From NCBI RefSeq assembly GCF_900172345.1, contig NZ_FWFY01000011.1:85091-149090 (forward strand): a stretch of DNA of 64,000 nt, in the 5' to 3' direction. The stretch comes from Limimaricola soesokkakensis (GTDB taxonomy: Bacteria; Pseudomonadota; Alphaproteobacteria; Rhodobacterales; Rhodobacteraceae). The notes beneath the pieces were generated by a model that was given only the letters and a program-made list of their open reading frames with translations, was not told the origin of the DNA and searched no databases. Position 1 is the stretch's first letter; each line of letters starts with the position of its first letter. A program made the position numbers and the translations under genes. Shown here piece by piece: positions 32,183-41,445 of this stretch.

Positions 32183-35100
32183 CCGGCATCGTCGACTGGG
32201 CCGCCTCACGCGCCCGGATGATCCTCGCCTTCATCGTGCTCAGCCTCACGGCGGGCATCGCCGCCTATATCGGCCTGCCGAAGGAGGGCGAACCCGATAT
32301 CGAGATCCCGGCGCTCTTTGTCTCGGTGCCCTTCCCCGGCATCTCGGCCGAGGATGCCGAACAGCTTCTGGTCAAGCCGATGGAGACGCGGCTTGCCGAT
32401 CTCGACGGCCTCGACACGATGATCTCCAACGCCTCCGAAGGCTATGCGGGCGTGGCGCTCGAATTCGCCTTCGGCTGGGACAAGACCAAGATCATGGCCG
32501 ATGTACGCGACGCGATGAACGCGGCCGAGGCCGAGTTTCCCGATGGTGCCGATGCTTGGTCCGTTGCCGAGATCAACTTCTCCGAGTTCCCGATCATCAT
32601 CGTCAACCTGACCGGCCCCCTGCCCGAGCGGACGCTGATCCGCGTTGGAAAATCGCTCCAGGACCGTCTCGAGGGGCTCGACGCCGTGCTCTCGGCCAAT
32701 CTCACCGGCCAGCGCGACGAGATGCTCGAGGTTGAGATCGACCCGCTCCGGCTCGAGGCCTACAACGTCACCGCCGCCGAGCTTTTGCAGGTGGTCACCA
32801 ACAACAACCTGCTGATCGCCGCGGGCGAGGTCGAGACGGCGCAGGGCGCCTTTTCGGTGAAGATCCCGTCGAGCTTCGACGAGCCGCGCGACATCTACGA
32901 CATCCCCGTGAAGACCAATGGCGACCGGGTGGTGACGCTTGGCGATCTTTCGACGATCCGCCTGACCTTCGAGGATCGCACCTCCACCGCGCGCTATAAC
33001 GGCGAAACCACGGTGGCGCTGCAAGTGGTCAAGCGCAAGGGATACAACCTGATCGATACAGCCGCCCTCGTGCGGGAAACCGTCGAGGCCGAGCGCGCTT
33101 CCTGGCCCGAAGACCTTCGTGCGGCGATCGAGGTCGGCACCTCAAACGACCAGAGCAGCAACGTCGCCTCGATGGTCAGCCAGCTCGAAGGCTCGGTGCT
33201 CACCGCGATCGCGCTGGTGATGATCGTGGTCCTGGCCACGCTCGGGCCGCGCCCGGCGCTGCTGGTCGGCTTCGCGATCCCAACATCCTTCCTGTTGTGC
33301 TTCGCGCTCCTCGCGGTGATGGGCATCTCCATCTCCAATATCGTGATGTTCGGCCTGATCCTCGCGGTGGGCATGCTGGTCGACGGCGCCATCGTCGTGG
33401 TCGAATACGCCGACAAGCGGATATCCGAGGGCGTGGGCCCGATGCACGCCTATGTCGAGGCGGCCAAGCGGATGTTCTGGCCGGTGGTCTCTTCGACCGC
33501 GACCACGCTCTGCGCCTTTCTGCCGATGCTGTTCTGGCCCGGTGTCGCGGGGCAGTTCATGGGCATGCTCCCGGTCACGCTGATCTTCGTGCTCTCGGCC
33601 TCGCTGGTGGTGGCGCTGATCTACTTGCCGGTGATGGGCGGCGTGCTGGGCCGGATGAGCCGTGGCCTTCTGCATGTGTCGGAGGGACTGCGGAGGCGTC
33701 TGCCATGGGTGGTGCGCGCGGCGCTGGTGCCGCCGGCGGCGGGGCTCATCTTCGTGGGGCTGATGCTGGCGCTGAACCCGGGTTATCTGACCGGCGAGGC
33801 CCGTCCCTCTCGCAGCCTGATCGAGGCGGCCCCGGGCCTCGGCCTCGCGCTTGCCGGCGCGATCGCGACCACGATCTTCGGCGCCGCGGCCAAGATCCGG
33901 CGCGCCCCGAAACGGCTGCGCGCGGGGTATCGCCGCTCACCCTTCGGGCGGCTGATCGCGTTGATCGCAGGCAACCCGGTGATGCCGCTCGTGACTATCG
34001 CGGGGGTCGGCGCCTTCATCTTCACGACCTTCACCTATTTCGGCACCCACAACAACGGCGTCGAGTTCTTCGTCGAGACCGAACCCGAGCAGGCGATCAT
34101 CTACGTGCAGGCGCGCGGTAATCTCAGCCTTGCCGAGAAGGACGCTCTGGTAGCCGGGGCCGAGGAGGTGGTGGTCGGCTTTCCCGGCGTCCAGTCGGTT
34201 TTCGCCTTCGCGGGCCAAGGCGGGCTCAACTCCAACACCGCCGGCGCCGGCGGTCCGGCCGACGCGGTCGGCCAACTGCAGATCGAACTTGTGCCATGGG
34301 ACGAGCGCCCCGCCTATGCGCGGGAGAACGGCTACGACCTCGCCGATCTGGATGGGGATGTGGTGCTCGAACGGCTGCAGGACGAGCTCGACGGCATCCC
34401 CGGCATCCGTATCGAGATCCTGAACCTTGCCCAGGGGCCGGGCGCCTCGAAACCGGTCAATCTGCGCCTCACCGGCGAGAATTTCGAAGTGCTGCGCGCC
34501 GCCACGGCCCAGGCCCGCGACCAGTTCGAGGAGACGCCGGGACTGACCCTGATCGAGGACACGCTGCCGCTGCCCGGGATCGACTGGCAGATCGATGTCG
34601 ATATCGAGAAGGCCGGTCGCTACGGCGCCGACGTGGCGACGGTGGGCGCGATGGTGCAACTCGTCACCCGGGGCATCATGCTCGACACGATGCGCGTCGA
34701 AAGCTCCGACGAGGAGATCGAAATCCGAGTGCGCCTGCCGGAAGAAGATCGCGTGCTGTCCACGCTCGACAGCCTGCGGGTACGGACGCCCGCCGGGCTG
34801 GTGCCGCTGTCCAACTTCGTCACCCGCACCCCTGTGGCCAAGCTCGCCGAGATCACGCGGGTCGGCCAGCAGCGCTATTTCGAGGTGAAGGCCGACGTTC
34901 TGCCCGGGCTGGTCAAGCTGGTGGAGGGCGACGAGACCCGGGTCGTGCGCGAGGATGAGATCGGGCCCGAATTGCAGGAGCGCATCGACGCCGGCGAAGT
35001 TACGCGCATCAGCGTCAATGCCAACGAGCGGATCGAGGTGCTGACCGAGTGGCTCGAGACTTCGCCCCTCCCACCGGGAATCGGCTGGGAATGGACCGGC

Positions 35101-35829
35101 GACCAGCAGGATCAGGCCGAGAGCCAAGCCTTCCTGCAATGGGCCTTCACCGGCGCGCTGGGGCTGATGTTCATCATCCTGCTGGCGCAGTTCAACAGCT
35201 TCTACAACGCGGTGCTGGTGCTCCTCGCGGTGGTTATGTCCACCGCCGGGGTGCTGATCGGCATGCTGGTGATGGAGCAAACCTTCTCGATCATCATGAC
35301 CGGCACCGGCATCGTCGCGCTGGCGGGGATCGTGGTGAACAACAACATCGTGCTGATCGACACCTATCAGGATTACGAGCGCTACATGCCGCGCACCGAG
35401 GCGGTGATCCGCACCGCAGAGGACCGGATCCGCCCGGTCCTTCTTACCACCGTCACCACCATGGCAGGTCTCGCGCCGATGATGTTCGGGCTGAGCCTAG
35501 ACTTCTTCGGCGGCGGCTACACGATCGACAGCCCGACCGCACTGTGGTGGAAGCAGCTTGCCACCGCCGTGGTCTTCGGCCTCGGCATCGCCACGGTGCT
35601 GACGCTGGTCTTCACCCCGGCAATGCTGGCGCTCAGAATCTGGGCTGCGCGCTACGCGCACTGGATGTCGCGGCTGATGGCCCGGCTCTCGATGGGACGC
35701 GGCAGCCGGGCGGCGCGCGACTGGGCGCTCCGGCGCGAGGCGCGGCGGATCAAGGCCCCCGAGATCCTGTGGGAGGACGAGGACGGACCGGTGCCGCCCG
35801 TGGCGGCGACGCTGCGTGCCGCCGAGTGA
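32179..35829 (+). CDS. RND efflux permease, unusually long
   Basis: A 1216-residue inner-membrane proton-driven exporter; typical RND permeases have about 1030-1060 residues. TM4 carries GMLVDGAIVVVEYADKR, so the first of the two proton-relay Asp residues is kept and the second is Gly. TM10/11 motifs (GIVALAGIVVNNNIVLIDTY and the TTVTTMAGLAPMM stretch) are intact. The extra length lies partly between TM6 and TM7: residues about 490-600 contain two additional hydrophobic segments (near 513-533 and 553-574). There is also a longer C-terminal tail. It is coupled to the adaptor gene and followed by a terminator. Confidence 0.93.
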   Translation: MTGIVDWAASRARMILAFIVLSLTAGIAAYIGLPKEGEPDIEIPALFVSVPFPGISAEDAEQLLVKPMETRLADLDGLDTMISNASEGYAGVALEFAFGWDKTKIMADVRDAMNAAEAEFPDGADAWSVAEINFSEFPIIIVNLTGPLPERTLIRVGKSLQDRLEGLDAVLSANLTGQRDEMLEVEIDPLRLEAYNVTAAELLQVVTNNNLLIAAGEVETAQGAFSVKIPSSFDEPRDIYDIPVKTNGDRVVTLGDLSTIRLTFEDRTSTARYNGETTVALQVVKRKGYNLIDTAALVRETVEAERASWPEDLRAAIEVGTSNDQSSNVASMVSQLEGSVLTAIALVMIVVLATLGPRPALLVGFAIPTSFLLCFALLAVMGISISNIVMFGLILAVGMLVDGAIVVVEYADKRISEGVGPMHAYVEAAKRMFWPVVSSTATTLCAFLPMLFWPGVAGQFMGMLPVTLIFVLSASLVVALIYLPVMGGVLGRMSRGLLHVSEGLRRRLPWVVRAALVPPAAGLIFVGLMLALNPGYLTGEARPSRSLIEAAPGLGLALAGAIATTIFGAAAKIRRAPKRLRAGYRRSPFGRLIALIAGNPVMPLVTIAGVGAFIFTTFTYFGTHNNGVEFFVETEPEQAIIYVQARGNLSLAEKDALVAGAEEVVVGFPGVQSVFAFAGQGGLNSNTAGAGGPADAVGQLQIELVPWDERPAYARENGYDLADLDGDVVLERLQDELDGIPGIRIEILNLAQGPGASKPVNLRLTGENFEVLRAATAQARDQFEETPGLTLIEDTLPLPGIDWQIDVDIEKAGRYGADVATVGAMVQLVTRGIMLDTMRVESSDEEIEIRVRLPEEDRVLSTLDSLRVRTPAGLVPLSNFVTRTPVAKLAEITRVGQQRYFEVKADVLPGLVKLVEGDETRVVREDEIGPELQERIDAGEVTRISVNANERIEVLTEWLETSPLPPGIGWEWTGDQQDQAESQAFLQWAFTGALGLMFIILLAQFNSFYNAVLVLLAVVMSTAGVLIGMLVMEQTFSIIMTGTGIVALAGIVVNNNIVLIDTYQDYERYMPRTEAVIRTAEDRIRPVLLTTVTTMAGLAPMMFGLSLDFFGGGYTIDSPTALWWKQLATAVVFGLGIATVLTLVFTPAMLALRIWAARYAHWMSRLMARLSMGRGSRAARDWALRREARRIKAPEILWEDEDGPVPPVAATLRAAE

Positions 35830-35837
35830 GCCGTGGC

Positions 35838-35870
35838 AAAAGGGCCGCCCTGGGAGGGGCGGCCCTTACG
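35838..35870. terminator. Terminator between RND permease and MFS genes
   Basis: Perfect 11-bp stem (35840-35850 with 35857-35867) flanked by AAAA on the left and TTACGG on the right. It lies between convergent genes and can act in both directions. Confidence 0.75.
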
Positions 35871-35891
35871 GCATCAAGGCTACAAGGGTCG

Positions 35892-37091
35892 TCAGGCCGG
35901 TTGCGGCGTTCTTTCGCCCCGGCCCAGCGCCACAAGCGCGAGGCCGAGCGCCATCACCGCGCAGCCCGCGATCACCGCGACCATCGGCAGCGCCGTGCCG
36001 TTGAAGAACGGCCCCGTGAGCGCGACCATAAGCCCGCCTGTCATCATCTGCAGCGTGCCGCCCAGCGACGAGGCGAGACCGGCGATCTCGCCATGCGGGT
36101 CGAGCGCCATGACCTGGCTCGTCGGGATGACGAGGCCGAGGCAGGCGTTGCCGCACAGGAGCAGCCCCATCAGCACCGGCAGCGAGGCGTAGCCCGCCGC
36201 CGTGATCGACAGGAGCGTCAGGCTGAAGACGGCAAAGCCCGTCAGCGCCAGCCGCAGCATCCGCAAAAGGCCGATACGGCGGCCCAGCGTCGCGGCGAAC
36301 TGGCTCGCGCCAAAGAAGCCCACCGCATTGGTCGCGAAGGCGAGGCTGAACTGCAGCGGCGTCAGCCCGTATTGCTGCGTGTAGACGAAGCTGGCGCTCG
36401 CGATGAAGACGAAGAAGCTCGCCATGCCGAAGCCCGACACGAAGGTCAGCGCCATGAAGGTCGGGTCGCGGAACAGCCGCTTGGCCGAGGCCGCGAGCAG
36501 GCGCGGCCGCACCGGGCGGCGGCGTTCCTCGGGCAGCGTCTCCTTGAGAGCGAAGACCGACAACAGCAGCGCCAGCGTAGCCACGACCGCAAGCGCCCAG
36601 AAGATTCCGCGCCAGCCGGTGAAGGTCATCATGATTGCGCCCGAAAGCGGCGCCAGCATCGGCGAGACCGAGATCACCAGCATGATCATCGCCACCAGCC
36701 GCGTCGCCTCGTGACCGGTATACATGTCGCGCACCATGGCGCGCGGCACCACCATCAGCGCCGCGCAGCCGAGGCCCTGCAAAGCGCGGAACGCCACCAG
36801 CCAAGGCAGCGACGGTGCCAAGGCGCAGCCGATCGTCGCCACGAGGAACACGCCGACGCCGATGTAGACCGGCGCCTTGCGGCCCGCCGCGTCAGCGAAG
36901 GGCCCGTAAAAGAGCTGCGCCAGGCCGAAGGCCAGGAAATAGGCGCTGATCGTCGCCTGCGCCGCCGCCTCGTCGACGCGCAAATCGGCGGCAAGACCTG
37001 GAAGACCGGGCAGATACATGTCGATCGTGAAGGGGCCCACGGCGGAGAGCAGGCCCAGCACCAGCGCGGTGCGGAACATCGGCGAAAACAT
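35892..37091 (-). CDS. Bcr/CflA-type MFS drug exporter
   Basis: A 399-residue twelve-helix transporter. The opening (VGPFTIDMYLPGLPGLAADL) and YGPFADAAGRKAPVYIG motif A are typical of the Bcr/CflA group (DHA1 family, e.g. bicyclomycin or sulfonamide export). The family's RALQGLGCAALMVVPRAMVRD stretch in helices 4-5 is also present. The true substrate is not readable. It is convergent with the RND operon and stands alone. Confidence 0.9.
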   Translation of the reverse strand: MFSPMFRTALVLGLLSAVGPFTIDMYLPGLPGLAADLRVDEAAAQATISAYFLAFGLAQLFYGPFADAAGRKAPVYIGVGVFLVATIGCALAPSLPWLVAFRALQGLGCAALMVVPRAMVRDMYTGHEATRLVAMIMLVISVSPMLAPLSGAIMMTFTGWRGIFWALAVVATLALLLSVFALKETLPEERRRPVRPRLLAASAKRLFRDPTFMALTFVSGFGMASFFVFIASASFVYTQQYGLTPLQFSLAFATNAVGFFGASQFAATLGRRIGLLRMLRLALTGFAVFSLTLLSITAAGYASLPVLMGLLLCGNACLGLVIPTSQVMALDPHGEIAGLASSLGGTLQMMTGGLMVALTGPFFNGTALPMVAVIAGCAVMALGLALVALGRGERTPQPA

Positions 37092-37195
37092 AGGGCTGTC
37101 CTTGAACTCCGCGCACGGGGCACGCGAAACGGCGATTGGCCCACGCGCGGCGGGCGACTCGCGCGCAGGCTAGACCGATCGGTTCAGAAGCGCAA

Positions 37196-39022
37196 TCACG
37201 CGGCTTCGGCCTCCTCGGCCCGCTGGCGCGACCAGAGCTGCGCATAGCGGCCCTCCTGCGCCAAAAGATGCTCGTGGCGCCCGGATTCGACCACTTTTCC
37301 GGCTTCCAGCACCACGATCCGGTCGGCATCTGCAATTGTAGACAGCCGATGTGCGATGGTGATCACCGAACGCCCCTGCCCCATGGCGCGTAGCTGACCC
37401 TGAATCTCGCGCTCGGTATCGGTGTCGAGCGCGCTCGTGGCCTCGTCGAGAAGCAAAATCGGCGGATCCTTGAGCAGGGTGCGGGCGATACCGACCCGCT
37501 GCTTTTCGCCGCCTGAGAGCTTCAGCCCGCGTTCGCCGACCGTCGTGTCGTAGCCCTCGGGCAGAGACATGATGAAATCGTGGATCTGCGCCGCGCGCGC
37601 CACTGCCTCGATCTCCTCGCGCGTGGCGCCGTCGCGGCCATAGGCGATGTTGTAGAGAATTGTATCGTTGAACAGCACCGTGTCCTGCGGCACCACGCCG
37701 ATCTGCGCATGCAGGCTGTTCTGGGTCACCTCGCGCAGGTCCTGACCGTCGATCCTTATCGCGCCCTCCGTCACGTCGTAGAAACGGAACAGCAGCCGGC
37801 CGATGGTCGATTTTCCGGCCCCGGATGAACCGACGATGGCGACGGTCTCGCCGGGCCTCACGGTGAAGGACACACCCTTGAGGATACCGCGCGCCGCCTC
37901 GTAGCCGAAGCAGACATCGTCGAAGACGATCTCACCCCGCGGCACCACCAGCGCCTTGGCGCCCGGCCTGTCCGTGACTTCCGGCGGCTGGTTCAACAGG
38001 TCGAACATCTCGCCCATGTCGATCAGCGCCTGCCGGATCTCGCGGTAGACGGTGCCGAGGAAGTTCAGCGGCATGGTGATCTGGATCATGTAGGCGTTGA
38101 CCATGACAAAATCGCCGACGCTGAGCGCGCCGCGCTGAACGCCCACGGCGGCCATGATCATGACCACGACGAGGCCGGTGGTAATGATCAGCGACTGGCC
38201 GAAATTGAGGAAGGCCAACGAATAGTTGGTGCGCGTCGCGGCGGCAGCGTATTTCTCCATCGCGGAATCGTAGCGCGCGGCCTCCCGGCCCTCGGCCCCG
38301 AAATACTTTACCGTCTCGAAGTTGAGCAGGCTGTCGATCGCCTTCTGATTGGCGTCGGTGTCCTGATCGTTCATCTGCTTGCGGATCCGGACCCGCCACT
38401 CCGTCACCTTGAAGGTGAAGGCGACGTAAAGGATGATCGTGCCCAGCACCACGACGAGATACCAGACGTCGAACAGGAAGAAGAGCACCACCGCGACCAG
38501 CAGCAGTTCCAGGATCAGCGGACCGATCGAGAACAGCAGGAAGCGCAGCAGGAAATCCACGCCCTTCACGCCGCGCTCGATGATCCGGCTGAGTCCGCCG
38601 GTCTTTCGGCTGATGTGATAGCGCAGGCTCATCGCGTGGATATGCTGGAAGGTCCTGAGCGCAAGCTTGCGGAGCGCCCTCTGCCCCACAGGCGTGAACA
38701 CCACGTCGCGCAGCTGCTGGAAGCCGACATTGGCGAGACGCGCCAGCCCGTAGATCATCGTGAGCCCCGCTGCGCCAAACGCCAGCAGCATCGCCGCGCT
38801 CTCGCCCTCGCCCGCCAGCGCATCGACGGCGGCCTTGTAGAAAAGCGGCGTGGCCACAGCGATCAGCTTAGCGATGATCAGTAGCGATACGGCCAGCACG
38901 ACGCGGCGCTTCACCCACGCCTTACCTTCGGGCCACAGATAGGGGATCACCTGCCGGATCGTGTCCCATCCCCGCACGGGCTGGCCCGAAAGATTGGCGT
39001 CGGTCTTAGACAGGCGTCGCAT
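37196..39022 (-). CDS. Atm1/ABCB7-type ABC exporter
   Basis: A 608-residue half-transporter with a six-helix membrane domain and a C-terminal ATPase. The Walker A is GSSGAGKST, the signature LSGGEKQRVGIART and Walker B ILLLDEATSALD. The membrane domain has the Atm1 stretch FQHIHAMSLRYHISRKTGGL, and the FETVKYFGAEG segment matches Atm1/HMT1 proteins, which export glutathione-linked sulfur compounds or metal conjugates. The start MRRLSKTDAN at 39022 follows CGGAG; ATG at 39067 is less likely. It is divergent from the LOG gene. Confidence 0.92.
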   Translation of the reverse strand: MRRLSKTDANLSGQPVRGWDTIRQVIPYLWPEGKAWVKRRVVLAVSLLIIAKLIAVATPLFYKAAVDALAGEGESAAMLLAFGAAGLTMIYGLARLANVGFQQLRDVVFTPVGQRALRKLALRTFQHIHAMSLRYHISRKTGGLSRIIERGVKGVDFLLRFLLFSIGPLILELLLVAVVLFFLFDVWYLVVVLGTIILYVAFTFKVTEWRVRIRKQMNDQDTDANQKAIDSLLNFETVKYFGAEGREAARYDSAMEKYAAAATRTNYSLAFLNFGQSLIITTGLVVVMIMAAVGVQRGALSVGDFVMVNAYMIQITMPLNFLGTVYREIRQALIDMGEMFDLLNQPPEVTDRPGAKALVVPRGEIVFDDVCFGYEAARGILKGVSFTVRPGETVAIVGSSGAGKSTIGRLLFRFYDVTEGAIRIDGQDLREVTQNSLHAQIGVVPQDTVLFNDTILYNIAYGRDGATREEIEAVARAAQIHDFIMSLPEGYDTTVGERGLKLSGGEKQRVGIARTLLKDPPILLLDEATSALDTDTEREIQGQLRAMGQGRSVITIAHRLSTIADADRIVVLEAGKVVESGRHEHLLAQEGRYAQLWSRQRAEEAEAA

Positions 39023-39161
39023 CGGCTGGCTCCGGGCTGGCGGCGGCCGCCCCAAACTAGGATGCACGTTGCCGGATGGCCAGAGCGCGGCGCCGAAGCC
39101 CGCGCTTGAGCGGACGGGGGCTGCGTTCTACCAGTGACGGGACACAACCCGGAGTTCCCAG

Positions 39162-39728
39162 ATGCCCCTTCCCGCCTTTTCCAACTCGGTCTGCGTCTAT
39201 TGCGGCTCGCGTCCCGGCCTGCGCCCCGCCTACGAGGTCGTGGCCCGCGAAACCGGCGAGATGCTGGCGCGGCGCGGATGGCGGCTGGTCTACGGGGCCG
39301 GGGATGTCGGGCTGATGGGCGCGGTGGCGCGCGCGGCGCAGGGCATGGGCGGGTCGAGCTTCGGGGTGATCCCGCGCCATCTCGTCGATGCCGAGGTCGG
39401 CAAGACCGATCTCGACACTTATGTCGTCACCGAGACGATGCACGAGCGCAAGAAGGTCATGTTCATGAACGCCGAGGCGATCGTCATGCTGCCCGGCGGC
39501 GCCGGATCGCTCGACGAGTTCTTCGAGGTGCTGACCTGGCGCCAGCTCGGCCTGCACGGCAAGCCGATCCTGCTTCTGGACGCCGAAGGCTACTGGCAGC
39601 CTCTGCGCCAGCTTCTGAATCATGTCATCGACGAGGGTTTCGCGGATGAAAGCCTCAAGGCGTTCATCCAATACGTCCCGAGCGTGAAGGGGTTGGAACG
39701 GGCGCTGGAGGCGGCCCTGCCGGGATGA
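39162..39728 (+). CDS. LOG-family nucleotide 5'-monophosphate phosphoribohydrolase
   Basis: A 188-residue LOG (Lonely Guy, TIGR00730) protein. The catalytic and binding motifs are present in the form MHERKKVMFMNAEAI (Arg-Lys pair) and PGGAGSLDEFFEVLTW, where PGGxGT is more usual, Ser standing in for Thr. Such enzymes hydrolyse AMP or cytokinin riboside monophosphates. Bacterial members may act in nucleotide turnover. The start MPLPAFSNSVCVYCG is canonical. It converges on the host-attachment gene with a small hairpin between them. Confidence 0.9.
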   Translation: MPLPAFSNSVCVYCGSRPGLRPAYEVVARETGEMLARRGWRLVYGAGDVGLMGAVARAAQGMGGSSFGVIPRHLVDAEVGKTDLDTYVVTETMHERKKVMFMNAEAIVMLPGGAGSLDEFFEVLTWRQLGLHGKPILLLDAEGYWQPLRQLLNHVIDEGFADESLKAFIQYVPSVKGLERALEAALPG

Positions 39729-39731
39729 CGG

Positions 39732-39750
39732 ACCGCCCCAAGGGGCGGCC
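39732..39750. terminator. Short hairpin between LOG and host-attachment genes
   Basis: A compact GC stem (CCGCCC at 39733-39738, GGGCGG at 39743-39748) with a four-base loop. It lacks a good T tract on the plus strand, so function is uncertain. Confidence 0.35.
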
Positions 39751-39759
39751 CGAGACTAT

Positions 39760-40212
39760 TCACCCGGCGATTTCGTCCGCCACGGCCTTTTCGATTTCGG
39801 CGACGGGGTGGTTGGTAAGCGTCTTCGGGACCTCGGCCACCACGGTATCGGCCACTTCCTTGTGCATCTCGCTGCGCAGCGCGCCGAGCACCTGAGGGCT
39901 GGCGACCACGACCAGCTTTTCGAAGCGGCCTTTGTGGACGTTGCGGTAGAGGATATCGGCGAGATCGGCGGCGAACCGATCCTTGGCGAGTTGGTGGAAA
40001 TCGGTCTCGGCCAGCGCGGTGCGCTGTCCCGGACCGGTATCGGCCAGCCGGCCCGCCTTGTCGGTCGCCTGCTCGCGGTCCGGCGGGTTCTCCTGCTCCT
40101 CCTTGCGCACGACGCGCAGGTTCGGATGCTGGTCATCGGTGACGTTCTCGAGGATCAACGCCTTCTCGCCATCGGCGACGAGAACCCAAGTTCCGTTGTC
40201 GATCTTCGCCAT
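39760..40212 (-). CDS. Host-attachment (baeRF-like) family protein
   Basis: A 150-residue protein of the 'host attachment' family (AtsE of Agrobacterium; Pfam PF10116). It opens with WVLVADGEKALIL and has the central FHQLAKDRFAADLADIL segment, which resembles eRF1-like folds. Despite the name, the biochemical role is unknown; related proteins are proposed to act in translation stress. The start MAKIDNGTW at 40212 overlaps the stop of the small upstream gene by one base. The open frame further upstream is antisense to sodB. Confidence 0.85.
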   Translation of the reverse strand: MAKIDNGTWVLVADGEKALILENVTDDQHPNLRVVRKEEQENPPDREQATDKAGRLADTGPGQRTALAETDFHQLAKDRFAADLADILYRNVHKGRFEKLVVVASPQVLGALRSEMHKEVADTVVAEVPKTLTNHPVAEIEKAVADEIAG

Positions 40213-40421
40213 CACTCGGTATCCTTCTCGTCGCTCTTGCGCACGCGGGTGACGCCGGGATCGTACTGCTCTGCACGCTTTAGATCGTCTCGCGTCCCAA
40301 CCTTGCGGGTGAGATCCCCACCTTCGCGGCCGGGCTGGTTGCCGGCGCCGCCCTTGTCTTCGTCGCTTACATAGGCGTCGGTTTCCTTCACGCCGTCCTT
40401 GGATCGTGCCCTGTCGGCCAT
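40212..40421 (-). CDS. Small hydrophilic protein, unknown
   Basis: A 69-residue protein almost half charged, with no hydrophobic core (MADRARSKDGVKETDAYVSD at the start). It is probably disordered. Its TGA overlaps the ATG of the host-attachment gene (TGATG), a sign of coupled translation and the main reason to believe it. I do not recognise a family. Confidence 0.6.
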   Translation of the reverse strand: MADRARSKDGVKETDAYVSDEDKGGAGNQPGREGGDLTRKVGTRDDLKRAEQYDPGVTRVRKSDEKDTE

Positions 40422-40504
40422 GGGAGCCTCCTGTCTTGCGTTCGCGAGACCAACGATTCATGAGAGGCGGGGTTCCGGCGAGGAGCGGTACGGTGGCGCA
40501 TGAG

Positions 40505-40535
40505 AAAGGCCCCCGCGATCGCTCGCGAGGGCCGA
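40505..40535 (-). terminator. Terminator after sodB
   Basis: An 11-bp stem with one mismatch (40508-40518 with 40523-40533), followed on the minus strand by TTTCTCA. It lies 34 bases beyond the sodB stop. Confidence 0.65.
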
Positions 40536-40568
40536 TTGCATCGCCGATAGCCTCGCGACGTCGGGCGC

Positions 40569-41168
40569 TTACATGCGCGAGGCGACGTTCTCCCAGTTCA
40601 CCAGGTTGTCGAGGAAGTTCGAAATGTAGGCCGGGCGCTTGTTGCGGTAGTCGATGTAGTAGGAGTGCTCCCATACATCGAGGCCCAGCAGAGCGGTCTG
40701 GCCGAAGCAGAGCGGGTTCACGCCGTTCTCGGTCTTGGTGACTTTGAGGCCGCCATCGGCGCCCTTGACCAGCCAAGCCCAGCCCGAGCCGAACTGACCG
40801 GCACCGGCGGCGGCAAACTCTTCCTTGAACTTGTCGACCGAGCCGAAGCTGTCGGTGATCGCCTTTTCCAGCTCGCCCGGCATCTTGCTGTCGTTCGGGG
40901 TCATCATCTCCCAGAACTGGTTGTGGTTCCACAGCTGCGAGATGTTGTTGAAGATGCCGTTCTGCGCCACCGCCGACTTGTCATAGGTGCCGCGGATGAT
41001 CTCCTCGAGCGACTTGCCGTCCCACTCGGTGCCGGCGATCAGCTTGTTGCCGTTGTCGACATAGGCCTTGTGGTGCAGGTCGTGGTGGTACTCGAGCGTC
41101 TCCTTCGACATGCCCTTGGAGGCGAGCGCGTCGTGGGCGTAGGGGAGGTCGGGAAGTTCGAAAGCCAT
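40569..41168 (-). CDS. sodB: Superoxide dismutase, Fe-type
   Basis: A 199-residue Fe/Mn-family superoxide dismutase. Metal ligands are His28 (EYHHDLHH), His82 (WNHNQFW), Asp164 and His168 (DVWEHSYYIDYRNKR). The Gln at 78 (NISQLWNH) is in the place typical of iron enzymes. No signal peptide, so cytosolic. The start MAFELPDLPYAHDAL at 41168 is canonical. The upstream open frame has no family resemblance. Its own terminator follows. Confidence 0.96.
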   Translation of the reverse strand: MAFELPDLPYAHDALASKGMSKETLEYHHDLHHKAYVDNGNKLIAGTEWDGKSLEEIIRGTYDKSAVAQNGIFNNISQLWNHNQFWEMMTPNDSKMPGELEKAITDSFGSVDKFKEEFAAAGAGQFGSGWAWLVKGADGGLKVTKTENGVNPLCFGQTALLGLDVWEHSYYIDYRNKRPAYISNFLDNLVNWENVASRM

Positions 41169-41345
41169 GTCGGTCTCGCTTTTCTGCCAGTGGTGGATTT
41201 GCGCCACATAACAGAACCTCCGGCCGCCAAAGGTCAATGGGACCAGTGGGAAATTCGGGTCTTGCAATCGATAGAGGCGCGCTGGATGCGGTCGCTCGGG
41301 TATCACCTGCGGCAGATAGCCGGTCGCGCGTCAGGCGGAAACGAC

Positions 41346-41376
41346 AGGAGCCGCGGCCCGGGTGGCCACGGCTCCT
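41346..41376 (-). terminator. Terminator after acidic membrane-protein gene
   Basis: A 12-bp stem with one G-T pair (41346-41357 with 41365-41376), lying between sodB's promoter and the acidic protein gene. Followed by TGTCGTTT on the minus strand. Confidence 0.55.
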
Positions 41377-41445
41377 GCGATGGGGGACGCGTCAGGAACT
41401 CGTCCCTCAAGAACCACTCCGGTCTCAAGGGCCGGAACGGTTCGA

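Noticed and set aside
33937..37247. Large frames overlapping the RND permease and MFS gene in other phases
   Set aside because: Low-complexity Arg/Gln/His-rich translations with no domain; both real genes are clear.
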